A stretch of DNA of 64,000 nt, taken from Ilumatobacter fluminis (GTDB taxonomy: Bacteria > Actinomycetota > Acidimicrobiia > Acidimicrobiales > Ilumatobacteraceae). How positions within the stretch are numbered: position 1 is the first letter of the stretch; every line of letters begins with the position of its first letter. A model generated the notes under the pieces. It was not told where the DNA came from, made no database searches, and saw only the letters and a program-made list of their open reading frames with translations. Location of the stretch: assembly GCF_004364865.1 (NCBI RefSeq), contig NZ_SOAU01000001.1, positions 558,001 to 622,000 on the forward strand, in the 5' to 3' direction. Both the position numbers and the translations under genes were made by a program. Of the stretch, positions 9,412 through 16,914 are shown piece after piece.

Positions 9412-9610
9412 CGATGAGTGACCTGCCGATAGTGACCGCCTATGACGGTACAGCGAGGTGCAGGGTTCAGCCGTCGGGCGTCGATTGTCAAGATGTCGCC
9501 ATGCGATTGGAGCTGCGGAAGGCGAACAATCGGGGGAACGCGACGACGGCTCGTCGGCTGAGCGAGATCCCGACCGTGACAGACCGAATCCCGTCCGCGG
9601 GGTCGGCGTC

Positions 9611-10642
9611 ATGACGTACCACGCCACCGACGCCGATCGCGCCGCCGGCACGCTGCCGCCCGCCACGCTGTCGCAGATCCGCGACGACCTCCGCACGATC
9701 GGTTTTGCCGTCGTCGGCAACCTGGTGTCGGCCGAAACGCGTGAGGTGCTGCTGGCATCGATGCTCGACGACACGGCAGCGGTTCGTGAAGCAGCGACGA
9801 TGACGCCGCACGAGCAGCGGACCGGCAAGGGGCACCTCCAGCTCGGACCCCGTCGCTCTGCGCTGTACGTCTCGGCTGACATCGTGGCGAATCCCCTGAT
9901 CGAGAGTGTCGTGGCGACGGTGCTCGGCGACGGCGCCTGGCTCGGCTTCTACAACGGCAACGTGAACTGCCCTGGCAGCGGAGCCCAACCCCTGCACGCC
10001 GACCGTCCATACTCCTGGACGACGGAGGCGGAAGCCCTCGCCGCAGGCGAGGAGTGGCCGCCGCGCACCACGACGCTGTCGTGTTCGACGGCGCTCACCG
10101 ACATCACGATCGAGACCGGTGCGACCGAGATCTACCCGGGGTCGCACCGCGAGACCATCGTCACCACCTGGGAGCCGGGAGAGCGTCCTGCGTCGCACCC
10201 CGATCTGCTCGAGAAGTGGGGTCCGCCCGCATCGATGGAGATACCGGCAGGTGGCGTCTGCTTCCGCGATCCCCGCATGTGGCACCGCGGGGTGCCCAAT
10301 CCGTCCGACACGCCGCGTCCGATGCTGGCGCTGACCTATCACGAGGCCATCGCCAAGCACTATCGCGGCGTCGTCCTCCACGACATCGACCCCGAGATCC
10401 GGCGGCAGCTCGACGTTGACCCGACGCTGCGTCTGCTCGACTCCGGCGAACTCGCCGACGGCCGACTCGTTTTCGACGAGAGCGCTCGGCAGGCGTTCGA
10501 GGTGCCGTCGCCGCACGGGATCGATCGGAACGTCCGGTTCGTCAGTCCGCCGCAGCGCGTGAACCACTTCCTCGACGCCCATCTCGTCGGCGGCGCCCGC
10601 CTGGTCGATGACGGCGCCGAGCTGCTCGTGGCCGATCCGTGA
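9611..10642 (+). CDS. phytanoyl-CoA dioxygenase (PhyH) family Fe(II)/2-oxoglutarate oxygenase
   Basis: A 343-residue non-heme iron oxygenase. The facial triad is clear: HAD (His 129, Asp 131) and the distal His 225 in MWHRGVPN, followed by an Arg in TPRPM that fits 2-oxoglutarate binding. PhyH members hydroxylate diverse small molecules, including sulfonated sugars in a recently described dioxygenase route. ATG 9611 is the first start of the family-like sequence. About 200 bp upstream hold no clear gene, so an internal promoter is possible. The stop overlaps the next GTG. Confidence 0.86.
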   Translation: MTYHATDADRAAGTLPPATLSQIRDDLRTIGFAVVGNLVSAETREVLLASMLDDTAAVREAATMTPHEQRTGKGHLQLGPRRSALYVSADIVANPLIESVVATVLGDGAWLGFYNGNVNCPGSGAQPLHADRPYSWTTEAEALAAGEEWPPRTTTLSCSTALTDITIETGATEIYPGSHRETIVTTWEPGERPASHPDLLEKWGPPASMEIPAGGVCFRDPRMWHRGVPNPSDTPRPMLALTYHEAIAKHYRGVVLHDIDPEIRRQLDVDPTLRLLDSGELADGRLVFDESARQAFEVPSPHGIDRNVRFVSPPQRVNHFLDAHLVGGARLVDDGAELLVADP

Positions 10643-11628
10643 CCCGGGTCCTGTACGTCGGCGGCACCGGCGAAATCTCGCACGCCTGTGTCGAGCGGTC
10701 ACTTGCTGCCGGTCACGATGTCGCAGTCCTCAATCGGGGCAACCGGAGCGAGTTGCTGCCCGACGGTGTGGAGTCGATCGTGGGTGATCTGCGCTCTGAT
10801 GAGCCGTATGCGGCTCTCGGCGGCCGCACGTTCGATGTGGTGTGCCAGTTCATGGCGTTCGACGGTGCGGATGCAGTCCGTGACATCGAGGCGTTCTCCG
10901 GTCGCTGTGGTCAGTTCGTGTTCGTGTCGTCCGCAGCGGTCTACCGCCGGCCGATCGCCGACGAGCGAGTCACCGAGTCGACCCCGGTCGGGAATTCGTT
11001 CTCGGCGTACGGCCTGGCCAAGCTGGCGTGTGAGCGAACGTTGCTCGATGCTCAGCAAGCCGGCGTCCTCCCCGTCACCATCGTGCGCCCGAGCCACACC
11101 TACCGAACCCGCCTTCCGAGCGCGGTGCTGCAGAGCGAACACCAGACCTGGCGGATGCTCGCCGGGAAACCGATCCTCGTCCACGATGACGGTGACTCGA
11201 TGTGGACCCTCACGCATGCCGCCGACTTCGCATCCGCCTTCGTCGGACTCTTCGAGAGCGGTGCAACCGTCGGCTCGACGTTCAACATCACGAGCGAGAC
11301 GGCGTTGTCGTGGAACACGATCCTTCGCCAGGTCGGTGGTGCGCTCGATCTCGACGTCGAACTCGTCCACGTCCCCACCGACACACTCGTCGAGTACGAG
11401 CCGCAGTGGTCGGCGCCCTTGCGTGGCGACAAGGCGGACTCGATGATTTTCGACACGTCACATGTCCGGTCGGTCGTCGACGGGTGGCGGTGTGAGGTGA
11501 CACTGGCGGAGGGCCTCCGACGCACGGCCGAGTTCGGTCGGGCACGGCTGGCCTCCGGCTATCAACCCGATTCGGCGGTCGATCGGCTGGTCGACCGCAT
11601 CATCAGCGAACACGCGTCGGTCGTCTGA
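10639..11628 (+). CDS. NAD-dependent epimerase/dehydratase-like protein
   Basis: A 329-residue extended-SDR protein starting with GTG 10639, in a GTGA overlap with PhyH. The N-terminal dinucleotide motif reads YVGGTGEIS, and the catalytic pair appears as SSAAVYRR with YGLAK (Tyr and Lys). The C-terminal half holds HAADFASAF, typical of isoflavone-reductase/UDP-sugar epimerase relatives. The exact reaction is unknown; in this operon it may process a sugar or cyclitol intermediate. Confidence 0.82.
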   Translation: MTRVLYVGGTGEISHACVERSLAAGHDVAVLNRGNRSELLPDGVESIVGDLRSDEPYAALGGRTFDVVCQFMAFDGADAVRDIEAFSGRCGQFVFVSSAAVYRRPIADERVTESTPVGNSFSAYGLAKLACERTLLDAQQAGVLPVTIVRPSHTYRTRLPSAVLQSEHQTWRMLAGKPILVHDDGDSMWTLTHAADFASAFVGLFESGATVGSTFNITSETALSWNTILRQVGGALDLDVELVHVPTDTLVEYEPQWSAPLRGDKADSMIFDTSHVRSVVDGWRCEVTLAEGLRRTAEFGRARLASGYQPDSAVDRLVDRIISEHASVV

Positions 11629-11659
11629 CCGACGACGCCGAGCGTCCCAAGGAGCTGTC

Positions 11660-12049
11660 ATGTCCATCGACCTCGACCGGCTACGAGCCGAACTGCACGC
11701 TTCCCACGAACTCGGGGACCGCCGCCGATACGGCGAGCTCATGGCCGAGCACTGGGGTCCGTCGGTGACCGTGATGCACGAGCCGGCGAACCCCAACGAC
11801 AAGAGTCTCACCGTCGACGAGATGCTCGAGGCCCGCCGCCGCACGGAAGAGCGGATGAAGACGAACATGCCCGATGCTCGGTACGTCCGCATCTACTCGC
11901 GAGTGATCGCCAACGTGATCTACCTCATGTTCGACCGGGTCGGCACCAGTTCCGACGGCGACGAGGTCGTCACCCCGATCTGCACGCGCATCACCATCGA
12001 AGACGATCGCATCTCCCAGGTCGTCTTCAACATCGCACCCGACAACTGA
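11660..12049 (+). CDS. NTF2-like / SnoaL-type small protein
   Basis: A 129-residue protein whose helix-then-sheet layout resembles the NTF2-like (SnoaL, ketosteroid isomerase) fold: two N-terminal helices with HWGPSVTVMHEP, then strands ending TRITIEDDRISQVVFNI. AAGGAG sits just before ATG 11660, so the start is well supported. It is the last gene of the forward operon and is followed after 27 bp by the LysR gene on the other strand. Could be an isomerase, a lyase or a binding protein. Confidence 0.68.
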   Translation: MSIDLDRLRAELHASHELGDRRRYGELMAEHWGPSVTVMHEPANPNDKSLTVDEMLEARRRTEERMKTNMPDARYVRIYSRVIANVIYLMFDRVGTSSDGDEVVTPICTRITIEDDRISQVVFNIAPDN

Positions 12050-12076
12050 TCTGCCCGCAGCTCTGACGCGCAGCGA

Positions 12077-13000
12077 TCAACCGAGTAGCGCTGGTGCCCG
12101 TGCGGCGAGCACCGCATCGAGCAGGCGCGCCGCGGCCTTGATCGACGGACGGGCACCCCGCCAGATCGCTCGCACGGGTTGGATGATCGTGGTGTCCTTC
12201 ACCTCGATGAGGTGCAGACGTCCAGCTGCGAGGTCGTCTTCGACGCGGCTGGCCGGCAGAAAAGCGATGCCCGCCCCGTTGATCGCAGCGAGCCTGGCGG
12301 CAGAACCGGTCGATACCTCGAAGTGGTTCGACTCCGCCGTCCGCGGCTCGTCGTGCAGCGCCGCCTCCACCACGTCGCGTGTGCCGGATCCGGGCCGAGG
12401 CAGCACCATCGTCGTCTTCATCAGATCGGCGGGTGTCACGGCGCGCCGTCGGTTCGACCACGGGTGCGACGATCCGACCACCGGCACGAGTTCCTCCGTC
12501 GCAACGACCTCGGAGCTGAGACCGATGGGCGGGTGCGGGCCTTCGATGAAACCGATGGCCACGCCGCGGTTGCGAACCTCTTGAGCGACGCCGAGCGTGT
12601 TCGTTTCGACCAGGTCGAGGCGGATGTCGTGGAGTCCGGCGGCGATGATCCACCCGGGGAGGCGGTGCTCGGCGACGTGTCGGGTGGTCGCAACCGCGAG
12701 TCGGGTGGCCTCGTTGCGCAGCGCATCGGCTCGCTCGACGAGTTCCGACGCCGTCGTGAGTACTTCGGCGCACGCTGGTGCAAGGCCGATGCCGGCCGCG
12801 GTCGGCTTCGAGCCGGTCGGGCTGCGTTCGAGGATCGCGACGCCGAGCTGGCGTTCGAGCTTCTGCAGCTTGGCAGTGGCGGACGGCTGCGCCAACACGT
12901 GGCGCTCAGCTGCCTTCGAGACGCTCCCGAGCTCGATGACGGACAGGAAGAGTCGGATCGCGGAGATGTCGATCCCGTCGACGATCGTGGGGGAGGCCAT
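12077..13000 (-). CDS. LysR-family transcriptional regulator
   Basis: A 307-residue protein with the LysR winged helix at residues about 12-70 (LFLSVIELGSVSKAAER, then QPSATAKLQKLERQLG) and a two-lobed effector domain. It ends 27 bp from the forward catabolic operon and diverges from the peptide-type ABC importer. By the usual LysR rule it controls itself and the divergent operon, and possibly the catabolic genes behind it. A palindrome lies 11 bp before its start (13012-13027). Confidence 0.9.
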   Translation of the reverse strand: MASPTIVDGIDISAIRLFLSVIELGSVSKAAERHVLAQPSATAKLQKLERQLGVAILERSPTGSKPTAAGIGLAPACAEVLTTASELVERADALRNEATRLAVATTRHVAEHRLPGWIIAAGLHDIRLDLVETNTLGVAQEVRNRGVAIGFIEGPHPPIGLSSEVVATEELVPVVGSSHPWSNRRRAVTPADLMKTTMVLPRPGSGTRDVVEAALHDEPRTAESNHFEVSTGSAARLAAINGAGIAFLPASRVEDDLAAGRLHLIEVKDTTIIQPVRAIWRGARPSIKAAARLLDAVLAARAPALLG

Positions 13001-13011
13001 GCGTTCAGCCT

Positions 13012-13027
13012 ATGACCTTCTAGTCAT
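13012..13027. promoter_or_regulatory. candidate LysR operator palindrome
   Basis: Inverted repeat ATGAC-N6-GTCAT between the LysR start (13000) and the TTG start of the divergent solute-binding protein (13191). Size and position fit a LysR autoregulatory site. No consensus promoter could be assigned with confidence in the remaining 160 bp. Confidence 0.45.
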
Positions 13028-13190
13028 CCTGGCGGTTCCGTCGGGGCGACCGACTTGGGATGGTGTCACCACACGTCAGCGGTACGACGCAGCCAGAGGG
13101 GCCTCACCCGGTCGTCTCGGAGTGCCCGTCGTCCGCGGCCGAATATTCCCCGGAGTCCGATCCGAGGGAGCACCGAGAAGGGGGACGACG

Positions 13191-14972
13191 TTGCGTCGAA
13201 CGATCAGTAGGCAAGCAGTGGCGATCACGATCGCCACAGGACTCATCGCCGTCGGCTGCGGCTCGGACGACGAGTCGTCCGATTCGGAGTCCACCGAAGC
13301 GGAAGCCGACGACGGTGGCGACACCGACGAAGGTGGCGACAGCGACAGCGGCGACGTCGCCGACACCACAGAAGCGGCCGGCGACGATGCCGGCGATGCC
13401 GACAGCGATGGTGGCGACCGTTACGGCGGCTCGATCATCGTCGGCGTCGACGGCGAACCGGCGGGCTGGAGCCCGACCGTCGACGGCTGCAGCGATGCGT
13501 GCCTGACCGTCGCACGCCATGTCTACGACCCGCTGGTCGAGACCGACGCGAATGGCGTCCCGCAGCCGTACCTCGCCGAATCGATCGTGCCCAACGAGGA
13601 CGCGAGCGAGTGGACGATCACGCTGCCTGCCGGCATCACCTTCTCGAACGGCGTCCCGCTCGATGCAGCAACGCTCATCGAGATGCTCGAGGTGTCGACC
13701 GCCGAAGACTCGCGGCTGCTCGGTCGCCTCGGCAACATCACCGAGATGACCCCCGACGGCGACCTGGCCGTGACGATCACCCTGGCCGGGCCCGACGCCT
13801 CGTTCACGCAGACGCTCGCGTCGGTGGCCGGACTCGTGTTCGAACCCGGTGCATTCAAGGCCGACCCGGTTGCGTTCAGCGAGAACCCGATCGGAACGGG
13901 ACCGTTCGTGATGGAGAAGTGGGACCGTGGCTCGGAGATCGTCCTGACCCGCAACGCCGACTACTGGCGCACGGACGACAGCGGGGCACAGTTGCCGTAC
14001 CTGGACAGCATCACCTTCCGTCCGATCCCCGACGAGGACACCCGCCTCGCAGCCCTCGAGTCGGGCGACATCGACATGATGAACACGTACTCGGGCAGCA
14101 CCGTGCGCGCACTCGACGGCATCGGTGGCGTCTCGGTCGGTCGCAATCTCGGCAATCAGAGCACGGGCACCCTGCTCAACATGATGAACGCACCGACCGA
14201 CGACATGCGCGTGCGATACGGGCTGATCGGTCTGTCCGACCAGCCGGGCCTGATCGCCGTGCTCGGCGGCGAAGACATCAGCCCGCCCGCGAGCCAACTC
14301 GTCGGCCCCGAACACCCGCACCACTCGCTCGACGCTGCCGCGACCTACGACGCACTGCAGGCCGACGACGAGGGCGCCCAGGCGATGCTCCAGGAGTACA
14401 TCGACGACCCCGAACGGTCCGATGGCAAGGAGCCGGGTAGTTCGATCGACCTTACGCTCAACTGCCTGCCTGAAGGCGACTTCGTGGAGTTCGCCCAGGC
14501 GGCCCAGGCGATGTGGAGCAGCACCGGCCAGGTGAACGTGGAGATCAACCAGCTCGAGAGCGCAGCACTCGGTCAGGAAGTCGTCGGTGAGGCGCCCGAC
14601 TTCATCGGTTCGTTCCAGGCGTCGTGCTGGCGTCAGGGCAGCGACCAGGACCCGTTCGCCTTCTGGGGCGGCGAGCCCGCAGTCGGCAACTCGACGAACT
14701 ACGCCAACATCTACGACGAGACCACCGACGAACTCCTGAACCAGGGCCGCTCGACCGTGGATGTCGACGAACGTCAGGCCGTCTACATGGCCTTCAACGA
14801 GCACATGGTCGAACTGGCCCCGATCGTCTACGCCGGCTACACGGTGTCGGCACTTGCTCACGCCGACGACATCGCCGGCGTCGACGGCTGGACGTATCCC
14901 GACGGCACGCCCGGCAACGGACACGCCCAGGCCCAGGCCCGCCTCGTGCAGGCGTACCTCACCGGCCAGTGA
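13191..14972 (+). CDS. ABC transporter solute-binding lipoprotein, peptide/nickel (SBP_bac_5) type
   Basis: A 593-residue extracytoplasmic binding protein. TTG 13191 was chosen because GAAGGGGG lies just upstream and the first 23 residues form a lipoprotein signal ending IAVGC. A very acidic Asp/Glu/Ser linker (about 24-75) tethers the domain. Family landmarks follow: DPLVETDANGVPQPYLAES, ITFSNGVPLDA and GTGPFVMEKW. It feeds the permeases behind it (GTGA overlap). Ligand may be an oligopeptide or another small conjugate; divergent LysR control suggests an inducible substrate. Confidence 0.9.
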   Translation: MRRTISRQAVAITIATGLIAVGCGSDDESSDSESTEAEADDGGDTDEGGDSDSGDVADTTEAAGDDAGDADSDGGDRYGGSIIVGVDGEPAGWSPTVDGCSDACLTVARHVYDPLVETDANGVPQPYLAESIVPNEDASEWTITLPAGITFSNGVPLDAATLIEMLEVSTAEDSRLLGRLGNITEMTPDGDLAVTITLAGPDASFTQTLASVAGLVFEPGAFKADPVAFSENPIGTGPFVMEKWDRGSEIVLTRNADYWRTDDSGAQLPYLDSITFRPIPDEDTRLAALESGDIDMMNTYSGSTVRALDGIGGVSVGRNLGNQSTGTLLNMMNAPTDDMRVRYGLIGLSDQPGLIAVLGGEDISPPASQLVGPEHPHHSLDAAATYDALQADDEGAQAMLQEYIDDPERSDGKEPGSSIDLTLNCLPEGDFVEFAQAAQAMWSSTGQVNVEINQLESAALGQEVVGEAPDFIGSFQASCWRQGSDQDPFAFWGGEPAVGNSTNYANIYDETTDELLNQGRSTVDVDERQAVYMAFNEHMVELAPIVYAGYTVSALAHADDIAGVDGWTYPDGTPGNGHAQAQARLVQAYLTGQ

Positions 14973-15994
14973 CCGAGCCAGCTGCCGGGTCGGGCCTAGC
15001 GTCCGGCCCGGCACGGCCGCTCCGGGTGCCGCCCGTCGTCCGACAGATCGGCCACCGGCTGCTGGTCCTGGTCGGCGTGCTGTTCGCCGTCTCGGTGCTC
15101 ACCTTCATGCTGACGAGCCTGCTGCCCGGCGACCCGGCGCTGCAGGTGCTCGGCACCGAGGACGCGACACCCGAGGCGCTCGAACGGGTCCGTGACGAGC
15201 TCGGTCTCGACGAGCCCCTGCCGCTGCGTTACCTCGACTGGCTGTCTGGCGTGGTGCGCGGCGACTTCGGGAGTTCGTACATCACGAACCAGCCCGTCGC
15301 CGGTGAGATCGCCAACCGGGCGCCGGTCACGCTCGAGATCGGTGCGCTGGCACTCGCCATCTCACTCCTGTCGATCCCCCTGGCGGTCGGCTCGGCCCAT
15401 TGGGTCGGCCGAGCGTTCGACCAGGTCACGTCGACCGTCTCGTTCGGGATGCTCTCGGTCCCGACCTTCGTGCTCGCCCTCGTGTTGATCTACACGTTGG
15501 CGGTCGAGACCTCGCTACTTCCAGCGACCGGCTGGACGCGCCTGACACCGTTCCCGGAGAACCTCGCCGACAACCTGCGGGGGGCGATCTTGCCGGCGCT
15601 CACGCTGGCGATCGGCAACATCGCCGTGCTGACCCGAGTGCTTCGTACCGACATGCTCGCAACACTTCAGCAGGACTACCTGGTGATGGCGCGTTCGATG
15701 GGCGTGTCGACCCGCCGGCTCCTGTTCGTCAACGCGCTCCGCCCGTCCAGCTTCACCCTGTTGACGGTGCTCGGCGTGCAGATCGGAGCGATGATCGGAG
15801 GGGCGGTGATCGTGGAGACGCTGTTCGCCGTGCCCGGCATGGGCCGGTTGCTCGTCGACGCGATCTTCCAGCGCGACCTGATGGTCGTGCAGGGCGTGGT
15901 CCTCGTCATGGCTGCGAGTTTCGTCATCGTCAACTTCCTCGCCGACCTCGCTTACCTCGTCGTCGATCCGAGACTCAGGAGCCTGAATCCGTGA
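14969..15994 (+). CDS. ABC permease, DppB/OppB type
   Basis: A 341-residue inner-membrane permease starting at GTG 14969 (GTGA overlap with the binding protein). It has about six membrane spans, the N-terminal signature FMLTSLLPGDPALQVLG and the cytoplasmic EAA loop around DYLVMARSMGVSTRRLLF, which docks on the ATPase. First of two permease subunits of the peptide-type importer. Confidence 0.92.
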   Translation: MTEPAAGSGLASGPARPLRVPPVVRQIGHRLLVLVGVLFAVSVLTFMLTSLLPGDPALQVLGTEDATPEALERVRDELGLDEPLPLRYLDWLSGVVRGDFGSSYITNQPVAGEIANRAPVTLEIGALALAISLLSIPLAVGSAHWVGRAFDQVTSTVSFGMLSVPTFVLALVLIYTLAVETSLLPATGWTRLTPFPENLADNLRGAILPALTLAIGNIAVLTRVLRTDMLATLQQDYLVMARSMGVSTRRLLFVNALRPSSFTLLTVLGVQIGAMIGGAVIVETLFAVPGMGRLLVDAIFQRDLMVVQGVVLVMAASFVIVNFLADLAYLVVDPRLRSLNP

Positions 15995-16866
15995 CCCTCG
16001 CCCAACCGCTCGCCGCGTCCGACGACACCGTCGTCCGTCGTCGGCGCAGCCCGATCCGCAGGGTCCTCGGCTACTGGAGTGCCGGTTGGCTCGTTCTGCT
16101 CGTCGTGGTCGCGGTCGCCGCGCCGATCCTGCCGATCGACGACCCGCTCGCCATCGACATCGCAAACAAATTGTCGCCTCCGGGTACGGACGGCCACCTG
16201 CTCGGTACCGACGGCCTCGGTCGCGACATCCTGTCGCGGCTCGTCTACGGCGCACGAGTGTCGCTCTTCGTGTCGGTCGTCGCCGTCGGGATCGGCTTCA
16301 CCCTCGGCGGACTACTCGGCCTGGTCGCCGGCTACTTCCGCGGTCATCTCGACACAGGTTTGAGCGCGGTCATCGACGTCATCCTGGCGTTCCCCGGCAT
16401 GGTCCTGCTGCTCGGGGTGATCGCATTCGTCGGCCAGAGCTTGACCACGGTGACCATCACGATCGGGCTGCTCTCGATCCCGATCTACATGCGGATCTCC
16501 CGGGCGAACTCGATGGGTGTGGCCGACCGCGACTACGTGCTCGCCTCGCGCCTCTACGGTGCGCGTGACCGGCGGATCCTCCGTCGCGACATCCTGCCCA
16601 ACGTCGTCATGCCCGTCGTCGCCTTTGCGCTCGTGTCGCTCGGCGTCGTGATCGTGCTGGAGGGCGGCCTCGCCTTCCTCGGCTTGAGCGTGCCGCCACC
16701 CACCGCCAGTTGGGGCACCATGATCTCCGAGGGCAAGCGCCACCTGCGCACCGACCCGTATCTGGTCGTGATGCCGTCGCTCGCCATGTTCATCACCGTC
16801 ATGGCCCTGAACGTGCAGGGCGAACGGCTCCGCGCTCGATGGAGCATCAAGAGGACGGCCGACTGA
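15991..16866 (+). CDS. ABC permease, DppC/OppC type
   Basis: A 291-residue second permease, GTG 15991 overlapping the previous stop. It shows the DppC pattern HLLGTDGLGRDILSRLVYGA, about six spans, the EAA loop ADRDYVLASRLYGARDRRIL and the C-terminal GGLAFLGLSVPPPTASWG segment. Together with the preceding gene it forms the membrane channel. Confidence 0.92.
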   Translation: MTLAQPLAASDDTVVRRRRSPIRRVLGYWSAGWLVLLVVVAVAAPILPIDDPLAIDIANKLSPPGTDGHLLGTDGLGRDILSRLVYGARVSLFVSVVAVGIGFTLGGLLGLVAGYFRGHLDTGLSAVIDVILAFPGMVLLLGVIAFVGQSLTTVTITIGLLSIPIYMRISRANSMGVADRDYVLASRLYGARDRRILRRDILPNVVMPVVAFALVSLGVVIVLEGGLAFLGLSVPPPTASWGTMISEGKRHLRTDPYLVVMPSLAMFITVMALNVQGERLRARWSIKRTAD

Positions 16867-16914
16867 TGGCCACTCGACCAGGTATCCGTCCCAAAGCCGA
16901 ACGGAGGTGCCCAG

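Noticed and set aside
9412-9610. TTGACG at 9408 with GATAGT at 9428 as a promoter for the PhyH gene
   Set aside because: Spacing of 14 bp is too short for a normal sigma-70-type promoter and nothing else supports it.
9501-9614. Possible 37-codon leader gene with ATGA overlap onto PhyH
   Set aside because: No ribosome site, no conserved feature, and the overlap can arise by chance; kept as non-coding upstream region.
13104-15014. Leftward frame of about 636 codons opposite the peptide-binding protein
   Set aside because: Antisense to a complete lipoprotein gene; composition is His/Arg/Val-rich with no motif.
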